From Paracnuella aquatica (lineage in GTDB: Bacteria > Bacteroidota > Bacteroidia > Chitinophagales > Chitinophagaceae): DNA of 64,000 bases. The DNA lies in the NCBI RefSeq assembly GCF_003332885.2, contig NZ_QOWJ01000003.1, positions 62,001-126,000 of the forward strand. Direction: 5' to 3'. The translations under genes and the position numbers were made by a program. Below the pieces are notes generated by a model. The model did no database searches. It was not told the origin of the DNA and was given only the letters and a program-made list of their open reading frames with translations. Positions 39,044 through 46,663 of the stretch are shown piece after piece (positions within the stretch are counted from its first letter, which is position 1; every line of letters begins with the position of its first letter).

Positions 39044-40993
39044 ATGCCCGCTTTTTTACGCTACAGCCTCAGTATCCTTTTTGCGCTGATTTCCTTTTGC
39101 TCATTTAGCCAGGACGAAGCACCGGCCGCACCTTTCCAATGGCAGGTGTCCAGTAAAAAACTGGCCGAAGGCCGCTACGAGCTCAGGTTTGCCACGCCGG
39201 GCAACAGCGCTTGGCAGTTGTACGCACCGCAAATGCTGAACGAAGTAGCCACCGCCGAACTGCAGTTCCAGGATTCGGCCATCCAGGCTACCGGCAATTT
39301 TAAAGACAGCGGCAATGCCGAAACAGTAGCAAGTACCTTGTTTGAAGGGACGCAGGTGCGGCTGCACGGCGGCGCAGTCACCTGGACCACCGAAATTTCG
39401 ATCAACGGCGATGTGCCGGCATCGTTACAAGGCACGCTGCTTTATACCTATGGCAAGGGCGAAGAATTTTACCCCGGCACAGCGCATGAATTTACCGTAG
39501 CGCTGGAGGGCGGCAAGGTTGCCGGTACCCGCATTTTAATTCCATCGCTGGACCCGAAAGGCGCACTGTCGCCCTGCGGCGATGAAGACACTGCCGACCA
39601 GGGGCTGGCCTCGATATTCTTTTTAGGATTTTTGGGCGGCCTTATTGCGCTGGTTACACCCTGCGTATTTCCGCTCATTCCACTAACGGTTTCATTTTTT
39701 ACAAAACGTTCGGGTTCGCGTAAAAAAGGCATCACCAATGCGCTGCTGTATGGCATGAGCATTTTCCTGATCTACGTACTCCTGAGCCTGCCGTTTTACG
39801 TGGTGGAAGGCGCCAATCCCGAAGTGCTCAACAACATCTCCACCAACGTCTGGCTCAACCTCCTGTTCTTCGTCATTTTCATTGTATTTGCCCTGTCGTT
39901 CTTCGGGCTGTTTGAAATAACGCTGCCCGGCGGCCTTGCTTCTAAAATCGATTCCAAATCCGGCGTGTCGGACTTTTGGGGCATTTTCTTTATGGCCCTG
40001 ACGCTGGCCATTGTTTCGTTCTCTTGCACCGGGCCCATTTTGGGATCGTTGCTGGCGGGTGCCCTTACCAACAGTGGCGGTGCCGTGCAACTCACCTTTG
40101 GCATGGGCGGTTTTGGCCTGGGCCTCGGGCTGCCTTTTGCCCTTTTTGCCTTGTTCCCCAACTGGCTCCAATCGCTGCCCAAGTCCGGCGGGTGGCTTAC
40201 TTCGGTAAAAGTGGTGCTGGGCTTTTTGGAGCTGGCCCTTGCGGTTAAGTTTTTCTCCAATGCCGACCTCGTGAAACAGTGGCATATTTTACCGCGTGAA
40301 GTGTTTATCGGCATCTGGATCGTGATTGGCTTTGCGCTGGTGCTGTACCTACTGGGGGTGATTCGTTTTGGCGGGCCAAAACCCAAGCTCACACCGGCCC
40401 GCATGGGTGTGGCGGTGTTGTTTATGGCATTTACCATTTACCTGGTGCCCGGTGTAACCAATTCAAAACTGGCCCGGCTTGAATTGATCAGCGGGTTCCC
40501 TCCGCCATTGTGCTATAGTGTTTATGATAACCCGATCAACTGTGAGCAGGGTATCGAACCGCTGAAGGATTACGAAGAAGCATTAAAGGTGGCCAAAGCG
40601 CAGAACAAACCCATTTTGATCGACTTTACCGGCTGGGCCTGTGTCAACTGCCGCCGCATGGAAGAAAAAGTATGGCCCGACCCCGAAGTGGCCCGCATGA
40701 TGAAAGAAGATTTTGTGGTGGTATCGCTGTATGTGGATGAACGCCGCAAGTTGCCGCTGACCGAGCAGATGGTGTACACAACCAAGTTGGGCACAGAGAA
40801 ATCTATTGTTACTGTGGGTGATAAATGGGCCACGTTCCAGTCGGAAAACTTTGGTGCCGTATCGCAACCGCAGTACGCCATCGTGAGCCCATCGGAGCAG
40901 GCGCTGACCAAAACAAAGGCCTATACACCCGATGCAAAAGAGTTCCGCGAGTGGCTTCAGTGCGGCCTGAATGCAATGAAAAGCGCAAAATAA
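39044..40993 (+). CDS. dsbD: thiol:disulfide interchange protein DsbD
   Basis: The ATG at 39044 gives MPAFLRYSLSILFALISFCSFSQ, a signal peptide; the upstream extension of the frame is rejected because it crosses the leader hairpin. Next comes an alpha-like N-domain (about residues 25-160) without the usual cysteine pair. A membrane domain of eight helices follows, with cysteines in LVTPCVFPLIPLT and FSCTGPILGSLLAG. The C-terminal thioredoxin domain carries GWACVNCRRMEEKVW (CVNC). DsbD passes reducing power from cytoplasmic thioredoxin to the periplasm. An intrinsic terminator follows at 41052-41095. Confidence 0.92.
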   Translation: MPAFLRYSLSILFALISFCSFSQDEAPAAPFQWQVSSKKLAEGRYELRFATPGNSAWQLYAPQMLNEVATAELQFQDSAIQATGNFKDSGNAETVASTLFEGTQVRLHGGAVTWTTEISINGDVPASLQGTLLYTYGKGEEFYPGTAHEFTVALEGGKVAGTRILIPSLDPKGALSPCGDEDTADQGLASIFFLGFLGGLIALVTPCVFPLIPLTVSFFTKRSGSRKKGITNALLYGMSIFLIYVLLSLPFYVVEGANPEVLNNISTNVWLNLLFFVIFIVFALSFFGLFEITLPGGLASKIDSKSGVSDFWGIFFMALTLAIVSFSCTGPILGSLLAGALTNSGGAVQLTFGMGGFGLGLGLPFALFALFPNWLQSLPKSGGWLTSVKVVLGFLELALAVKFFSNADLVKQWHILPREVFIGIWIVIGFALVLYLLGVIRFGGPKPKLTPARMGVAVLFMAFTIYLVPGVTNSKLARLELISGFPPPLCYSVYDNPINCEQGIEPLKDYEEALKVAKAQNKPILIDFTGWACVNCRRMEEKVWPDPEVARMMKEDFVVVSLYVDERRKLPLTEQMVYTTKLGTEKSIVTVGDKWATFQSENFGAVSQPQYAIVSPSEQALTKTKAYTPDAKEFREWLQCGLNAMKSAK

Positions 40994-41051
40994 AGTAGCT
41001 GGTTTTTGCGGCCAGGTAATGTTTTCCGTTAGGCTATTGCAATAAGTATTG

Positions 41052-41095
41052 AAGCCCCACCTGTTGGATTACATAAGGCAGGTGGGGCTTTTTGT
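41052..41095 (+). terminator. intrinsic terminator after dsbD
   Basis: A 12-bp stem AAGCCCCACCTG (41052-41063) / CAGGTGGGGCTT (41079-41090), then TTTG. About 58 bases after the dsbD stop. Confidence 0.75.
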
Positions 41096-41235
41096 TTTAA
41101 TGCTTAATAAGGTTGAATTAAAGCCGTCGAGCAATTTTCGGTTGGGCAAACATGTGACCGAATGCGGTTGGAAAACATTTTCCACAAAGTTTGCCTACCA
41201 CAATGCTAACAAACAGGTATTTCAAACTTGTGAAT

Positions 41236-41320
41236 GTCATGCCGCACTTGTTTCGGCAGCTGCTCCACATTCGAAAAACTCAGGCGATAAAAGGAGATGC
41301 CAAAACAAGTTCGGCATGAC
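41236..41320. repeat. GTCAT-class palindrome, family R3
   Basis: GTCATGCCGCACTTGTTTCG (41236-41255) begins the left arm and the right arm ends at 41320 with GGCATGAC. Over 24 positions the arms agree in 21. A 103-codon frame crosses it and is rejected. Apart from this and the dsbD terminator, the 439-base gap 40994-41432 shows nothing else. Confidence 0.75.
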
Positions 41321-41432
41321 CCCTCCTGCGGAAAAGGACTTTACCTTGATAGCGATTTAATGTAATATATTTTTTATATTCAATGCATCAATTTGCTTTT
41401 CAGCATTCCCTTTCCAATCAAACTTAACCATT

Positions 41433-42101
41433 ATGAACCAGCAACTACAACAGCTTTGGAGCAAAAAGCCATTCCTTCTTTTATTATCATTTTGCGCATT
41501 AAGCGCTTACACAGTCCAAGCGCAAGTGGCGGTGGCGCCCAGCAAGATGAACGTGTTATACATTGGTATTGACAACCCGGTTTCAATAGCCGCAGCAAAC
41601 GCTACCGATGAACAAACCACCGTAGCCATTGAAGGTGGCGAGGGTACCATTGAAAAAAGCAGCGCAGGCTTGTACAATGTGCGGGTGGCTAAGCCTTCGG
41701 ATCAATGCGTGATCAAGGTTTTTGTTGATGGTAAACAGGTAGGCACTTCCAACTTCCGGGTACGATCGCTACCCACGCCAATGCCCACTATTGGCGGGTA
41801 TCCGGCAGGCGAGGCTATTTCATTTGCAGCATTGCAAGCCCAACCCGGCGTCGGCGCTTACATCAAAGATTTTCCGTTTGAGGTACAATATAAAATCACC
41901 GGTTTTACCCTGAAGGTGGAAGATGAAGCGGGCAATGTGAAAACTGCCGATTGCCCAACTGCCTTGTTTACGCCGGAAGCAAAGCAGTTGCTGGCCCAGC
42001 ATGCCAAGCCCGGAACATCCATCACGCTTGAAAAGATCAGGGCAATGGGACCCAGTGAAAAAGAAAGCATGCTGCCGGTATTGGTGTATCGCGTTAAATA
42101 G
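41433..42101 (+). CDS. secreted GldM C-terminal-domain-like protein
   Basis: A signal segment (about residues 13-31, ending VQA) precedes a mature protein that resembles the periplasmic C-terminal half of GldM, the T9SS motor and trans-envelope shaft component. The similarities are APSKMNVLYIGIDNPVSIAAANAT, GKQVGTSNFRVRSLPTPMPTIGG, and FPFEVQYKITGFTLKVEDEAG followed by ITLEKIRAMGPSEKESMLPVLVYRVK. GldM itself is over 500 residues with an N-terminal membrane helix and coiled coil; all of that is absent here. It stands alone between two terminators. It may be a T9SS accessory or an unrelated use of the fold; that is inference. Confidence 0.7.
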   Translation: MNQQLQQLWSKKPFLLLLSFCALSAYTVQAQVAVAPSKMNVLYIGIDNPVSIAAANATDEQTTVAIEGGEGTIEKSSAGLYNVRVAKPSDQCVIKVFVDGKQVGTSNFRVRSLPTPMPTIGGYPAGEAISFAALQAQPGVGAYIKDFPFEVQYKITGFTLKVEDEAGNVKTADCPTALFTPEAKQLLAQHAKPGTSITLEKIRAMGPSEKESMLPVLVYRVK

Positions 42102-42201
42102 TTCTGACGCAAAGCCATTGATCGCTTGTATCATTTATCAATTGCGATAAACCACGAATGAGCAAGTTAGGTCAAGCCAGTATTGAAAATGATATAAAAC
42201 G

Positions 42202-42236
42202 AAAAGGCCCGCAACACCAGTTGCGGGCCTTTTCAA
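42202..42236 (+). terminator. intrinsic terminator after the GldM-like gene
   Basis: A perfect 14-bp stem AAAAGGCCCGCAAC (42202-42215), loop ACCA, GTTGCGGGCCTTTT (42220-42233). Its A/T flanks let it act on both strands. Confidence 0.8.
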
Positions 42237-42242
42237 TTAGTC

Positions 42243-42306
42243 GTCATTCTCCGTCAGCCTTCTGCGGCAAGCATTACTAAGCATGCAGTTGGAGCCGGAG
42301 AATGAC
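42243..42306. repeat. GTCAT-class palindrome, family R4
   Basis: GTCATTCTCCG (42243-42253) and CGGAGAATGAC (42296-42306) are perfect 11-bp complements around 42 bases of spacer. It begins 9 bases after the terminator. The rest of the gap 42307-42507 shows nothing recognisable. Confidence 0.7.
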
Positions 42307-42507
42307 ATTTATTTGCAACAACCGGCGGATAAAAATTCCAGCTGTTTGTGTTGTTTTGAAAGCGCTAAATTATCAAATAGCTGCACAAAAAAACACCCCG
42401 ATGCTATTCTTTAACATTCGCTAACATTCCCCCGTTTTTTGTACGCCTATAACAACAACAAATTGCCGCAATGGTTCAAAGCGGCTATGCATTTATTGCT
42501 GAAAACA

Positions 42508-43089
42508 TTAAAGGGCAATTTGTTTTTGCACCATCATCTTGCGTAGGTTAATGAGGCCATAGCGCATACGGCCCAGTGCCGTGTTGATGCTGCAATTGGT
42601 GATTTGTGCAATTTCCTTAAAGCTCATATCGGCATAGTGGCGCAAAATGATCACTTCGCGTTGGTCTTCGGGCAGCTTGTCCAGCATTTCCCGAACCCGG
42701 CTATGGCTTTGCCGTTTGATCATTTTATCCTCGGCACTTTCTTCGGTAAAATTCAATACCTCGAAAATGTCCTGGTCTTCGCTGTTCTTAATGGTGGGGG
42801 TGCGTTTTACCTTGCGGAAATGATCCACGCACAGGTTGTGGGCAATGCGCATAGCCCAGGGTAAAAACTTACCCTCTTCGGTGTAGCGGCCGCCCCGCAT
42901 GGTATCGATGATGCGGATAAACACATCCTGAAAAATATCTTCGGCAAGGAACTTGTCTTTTACCAAAAATAAAATAGATGAATACAATTTATCCTTGTGA
43001 CGCAATACAAGGGTTTCCAATGCGTTTACATTACCAGCAATGAATGCATTGATCAGGTCATGGTCGGTCAGACGCGATAATGGTGTCAT
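42508..43089 (-). CDS. ECF-type RNA polymerase sigma factor
   Basis: The 193-residue protein has sigma region 2 (LVLRHKDKLYSSILFLVKDKFLAEDIFQDVFIRIIDTM, LPWAMRIAHNLCVDHFRK) and region 4 (REMLDKLPEDQREVIILRHYADMSFKEIAQITNCSINTALGRMRYGLINLRKMM, a helix-turn-helix). It lacks regions 1 and 3, so it is an extracytoplasmic-function sigma-70. No anti-sigma gene is adjacent; a stand-alone sigma factor of this type is usual in this phylum. It is divergent from uvrA, 249 bases away. What it controls cannot be told from the sequence. Confidence 0.93.
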   Translation of the reverse strand: MTPLSRLTDHDLINAFIAGNVNALETLVLRHKDKLYSSILFLVKDKFLAEDIFQDVFIRIIDTMRGGRYTEEGKFLPWAMRIAHNLCVDHFRKVKRTPTIKNSEDQDIFEVLNFTEESAEDKMIKRQSHSRVREMLDKLPEDQREVIILRHYADMSFKEIAQITNCSINTALGRMRYGLINLRKMMVQKQIAL

Positions 43090-43315
43090 AGTACTCCTAC
43101 AGGGTTTAGGTGTTCAAGGGAATGGATGCTGAAACTGAGTGAAAAAAAAGTAGAAGTAATGACGATAGGCGGGACAGTTTGTTGTGACTAGTGATTAGGA
43201 TTTATGCGTTAAAAGTATAATCTTTTTCTATTCCACGCCTCGTTTTTTCGGCCATCGCTGCTTTTCTTTGGCTAAAGAACTGTTAATGGTTCATGGCACC
43301 CTCAACCCGGGGTGC

Positions 43316-43323
43316 TAATTTTG
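43316..43323 (+). promoter_or_regulatory. -7 promoter box of uvrA
   Basis: TAATTTTG is a perfect TAnnTTTG match, 16 bases before the ATG at 43339. No clear TTTG lies at the -33 position. Confidence 0.45.
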
Positions 43324-43338
43324 CTCGGCAAATAAATC

Positions 43339-46218
43339 ATGAAAAAAAAGACCGCTACCGCCACTGCGCCGGCACCCGCTCCGGCCGGTGACGATATATT
43401 TATAAAAGGGGCCCGTGTACACAACCTCAAAAACATCGATGTACTTTTTCCGCGCAACAAACTCATTGTTGTTACCGGTGTTTCGGGCTCGGGCAAATCC
43501 TCGCTAACCATTGATACGCTGTATGCCGAAGGGCAGCGCCGCTATGCCGAAAGCCTGAGCGCTTATGTACGCCAGTTTTTGAACCGCATGGACAAGCCCG
43601 ATGTGGACTACATCAAAGGACTGGCACCGGCCATTGCCATTGAGCAAAAAGTAATTACCCGCACACCACGCAGCACCGTTGGCTCCATGACGGAGATCTA
43701 CGATTACCTGCGCCTGCTGTATGCCCGGGTGGGCAAAACCATTTCGCCCATTTCGGGGCGTGAGGTGAAAAAGGATGATGTTACCGAAGTGGTGGCCGCC
43801 ATCCGGAGCCTGCGCGAAGGCAGTAAAGTATTTGTGCTGGCGGCGTTTAAGCAGCACCAGAACCGCGACGTTCGGGAGGAGCTGAACATCCTGATGCAAA
43901 AAGGCTTCTCGCGGATCTATGTTTCGGCGGTATCGCGTGGGCAGGCAGAAAACCCTGTGGACAGCAGCAGCACCCACCACATTGAAGACCTGCTGGCCGG
44001 CAGCCCGGAAGATTTCGCCGAAGTGTTTCGCTACCCCGAGAATGTATTTGTGCTGGTTGACCGGTTGGTGGCAAAAGAGTTTGACGAAGATGACGAACAC
44101 CGCCTGGCCGATTCAGTAGGCACTGCTTTTTACGAAGGCGAAGGCGATGTGTATGTGGAAGTAGACTCACCGGGCCGTGGCGATAGAGACATCAAGCTGC
44201 TGCACTTCAACAACCGCTTTGAGTTGGACGGCATCGTGTTTGAAGAACCTGTGCCTAACCTTTTTTCCTTCAATAATCCATTTGGCGCCTGCCCTGTGTG
44301 CGAAGGTTTTTCAATGGTGCTGGGCATTGACGAAGAACTGGTGATCCCGGATAAAAGACTGAGTGTATACGAAGGTGCCGTGGCGCCGTGGAAAGGAGAG
44401 AAGCTGGGGCTGTGGCGCGAACGTTTTGTAAAAGCTGCACGCCATTTCGATTTCCCGGTGCACAAACCCATTGCCGATCTTACCAAGGAGCAGTACCGCA
44501 TTTTGTGGGAAGGCAACCTGCATGTAGAAGGCATCAATGACTTTTTTAAAGAAGTAGAGGCTAATTTATATAAAGTGCAATACCGCGTGTTGCTAAGCCG
44601 CTACCGTGGCCGCACCAGGTGCCCCGAGTGTGAAGGCTACCGGCTGCGCAAGGAAGCATTGTATGTAAAAATTGCCGGTGCACATATTGGCGAACTCAGC
44701 GAAATGCCTGTACGCGACCTGAAGGTTTGGTTTGAAAAAGCAGTGTCGCATTTTACCGAGTTTGAAGCCACGGTGGGCAAACGCATTAATCTGGAGATAA
44801 AAGGCCGCATTGATACTTTGCTGAATGTAGGTCTTGGATATTTAACACTGAACCGGTTAGCCAATACATTGAGTGGTGGCGAAAGCCAGCGCATACAACT
44901 GACGCGCAGCCTCGGTTCTAACCTTACCAACTCTTTGTATATACTTGATGAACCTTCCATTGGCTTGCACCCACGCGATACAGCTAATTTGATCCGTGTA
45001 TTAAAAGAACTGCGCGACCTGGGCAACACTGTTGTAGTGGTGGAACACGATGAAATGATGATGCGTGAAGCCGACCATATTATTGATATGGGCCCGCTAG
45101 CATCGCACCTGGGTGGTGAAGTAATTGCTGCAGGCAATTATAATTCAATTGTAAAAAATAAGGAAAGCCTTACCGGTAAATACCTGAGTGGAGCTTTGAC
45201 CATTGATGCGCCGAATAAGCTGCGCAAGTGGAAACAAAGCATTGTGGTGGAAGGTGCACGCCAACACAATTTGAAAGACATCACGGTTGCGTTTCCGCTG
45301 AATGTTTTGTGCGTGGTAAGCGGTGTGAGTGGTAGTGGCAAAAGCACATTGGTGCGACAAATTTTGTATCCGGGATTGAAAAAACTGCAAGGTGAGCCGG
45401 CTGATAAAGTTGGTTTCCACCAAGCCATTAGCGGCGATGTGGAAGCCATTACCGCAGTGGAAATGGTGGACCAGAATCCGATCGGTAAATCATCGCGGTC
45501 CAACCCCGTTACTTATGTGAAGGCGTGGGATTGCATCCGCGATTTGTTTGCCGTGCAGCCCCTGAGTAAGATGCGTGGTTTTCAGCCCAAACATTTTTCG
45601 TTCAACGTAGATGGCGGTCGTTGTGATGCCTGTAAAGGTGAAGGCGAAAAAATCGTGGAGATGCAGTTCCTTGCCGATGTGCACCTGACCTGTGAAGTGT
45701 GCGGTGGTAAAAAGTTCAAGGAGGAAGTACTGGAAGTAACCTATCGCGGCAAGAACGTTTTTGAAGTGCTGGAGCTGAGTGTAGATGAAGCCATTGAATT
45801 TTTCGGCGATGAAAAATCGGTGCTCACTGCCATCAAGCCCCTGAGCGAAGTAGGCTTGGGTTATGTAAAACTGGGCCAGTCGTCCGATACACTTTCGGGT
45901 GGCGAGGCGCAGCGGGTAAAACTGGCTTCGTTCCTGGGCAAAGGAAAAGCTGCAGGTAAAATTTTATTCATCTTCGATGAGCCCACAACCGGGCTGCATT
46001 TTCACGACATTAAAAAGTTGCTGGCATCGTTCAATGCATTGATCGAACAGGGACACTCGGTGCTGGTGATTGAACACAACACCGATGTAATGCGCTCCGC
46101 CGACTGGATCATTGACTTAGGTCCAGAGGCTGGTGATGGCGGCGGCACATTAGTGTATGCCGGTAAACCTGAAGGACTGAAGGCTGTTGCTGAAAGCCGT
46201 ACGGCTGCGTTTTTGTAA
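43339..46218 (+). CDS. uvrA: excinuclease ABC subunit A (UvrA)
   Basis: A 959-residue double ABC ATPase that finds bulky DNA lesions in nucleotide excision repair with UvrB. It has two Walker A motifs ([20 protein letters not shown] near residue 50, and [15 protein letters not shown]), signature [13 protein letters not shown] and [13 protein letters not shown], and the Walker [12 protein letters not shown] and [11 protein letters not shown]. The second zinc finger is complete: [29 protein letters not shown]. The N-terminus adds an Ala/Pro/Thr/Lys tail before [30 protein letters not shown] instead of the common D-S-I-E-G-L-S-P form may mark a variant clade. A terminator follows. Confidence 0.95.
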   Translation: MKKKTATATAPAPAPAGDDIFIKGARVHNLKNIDVLFPRNKLIVVTGVSGSGKSSLTIDTLYAEGQRRYAESLSAYVRQFLNRMDKPDVDYIKGLAPAIAIEQKVITRTPRSTVGSMTEIYDYLRLLYARVGKTISPISGREVKKDDVTEVVAAIRSLREGSKVFVLAAFKQHQNRDVREELNILMQKGFSRIYVSAVSRGQAENPVDSSSTHHIEDLLAGSPEDFAEVFRYPENVFVLVDRLVAKEFDEDDEHRLADSVGTAFYEGEGDVYVEVDSPGRGDRDIKLLHFNNRFELDGIVFEEPVPNLFSFNNPFGACPVCEGFSMVLGIDEELVIPDKRLSVYEGAVAPWKGEKLGLWRERFVKAARHFDFPVHKPIADLTKEQYRILWEGNLHVEGINDFFKEVEANLYKVQYRVLLSRYRGRTRCPECEGYRLRKEALYVKIAGAHIGELSEMPVRDLKVWFEKAVSHFTEFEATVGKRINLEIKGRIDTLLNVGLGYLTLNRLANTLSGGESQRIQLTRSLGSNLTNSLYILDEPSIGLHPRDTANLIRVLKELRDLGNTVVVVEHDEMMMREADHIIDMGPLASHLGGEVIAAGNYNSIVKNKESLTGKYLSGALTIDAPNKLRKWKQSIVVEGARQHNLKDITVAFPLNVLCVVSGVSGSGKSTLVRQILYPGLKKLQGEPADKVGFHQAISGDVEAITAVEMVDQNPIGKSSRSNPVTYVKAWDCIRDLFAVQPLSKMRGFQPKHFSFNVDGGRCDACKGEGEKIVEMQFLADVHLTCEVCGGKKFKEEVLEVTYRGKNVFEVLELSVDEAIEFFGDEKSVLTAIKPLSEVGLGYVKLGQSSDTLSGGEAQRVKLASFLGKGKAAGKILFIFDEPTTGLHFHDIKKLLASFNALIEQGHSVLVIEHNTDVMRSADWIIDLGPEAGDGGGTLVYAGKPEGLKAVAESRTAAFL

Positions 46219-46243
46219 ATCGTGAATCAATAATATTTTCTTC

Positions 46244-46275
46244 AACCCCGCAAACAGCTGTTTGCGGGGTTTTTC
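46244..46275 (+). terminator. intrinsic terminator after uvrA
   Basis: A perfect palindrome AACCCCGCAAACAG / CTGTTTGCGGGGTT (46244-46271) followed by TTTC, 25 bases after the stop. Confidence 0.85.
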
Positions 46276-46363
46276 GTTTATACGTACCTAAATGTTAGCC
46301 AGTTGTTTACAATTACTGCTCCCGCTCTTGAAACATTCCATCATTCCGGCAACCGCTTGCCTT

Positions 46364-46487
46364 TGTCATCCTGAGCGCAGCGAAGGATCTGAGCATTATA
46401 AATCAGGGCCCTGTTGTAAAAACGTCTGATTTCTTTCGAATTTTCCATTAATAACAACTCAGATCCTTCGCTGCGCTCAGGATGACA
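46364..46487. repeat. GTCAT-class palindrome, family R2
   Basis: The arms 46364-46393 (starting TGTCATCCTGAGCGCAGCGA) and 46458-46487 are perfect 30-bp reverse complements, with a 64-base AT-rich spacer. No frame is supported across it. Apart from this and the uvrA terminator the gap 46219-46663 shows nothing else recognised. Confidence 0.9.
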
Positions 46488-46663
46488 GGCGCAAAATCCG
46501 ACCTGGTAGCCACAACCGCTTATCGGTAACATACAACCGATAAAAAATTTTCCTTGTCCATCTGATACATATTGCAAAAAAGAAAAATACTTGTTACCTT
46601 ACTTTTACCGCTACCAAAACCTGCCCCTGCGGCAGTATCATACAACCAATCAAACTAACTGCA

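Noticed and set aside
41049-41360. 103-codon open frame downstream of dsbD
   Set aside because: It runs over the dsbD terminator and the R3 palindrome, contains cysteine- and lysine-rich low-quality sequence and has no recognisable domain.
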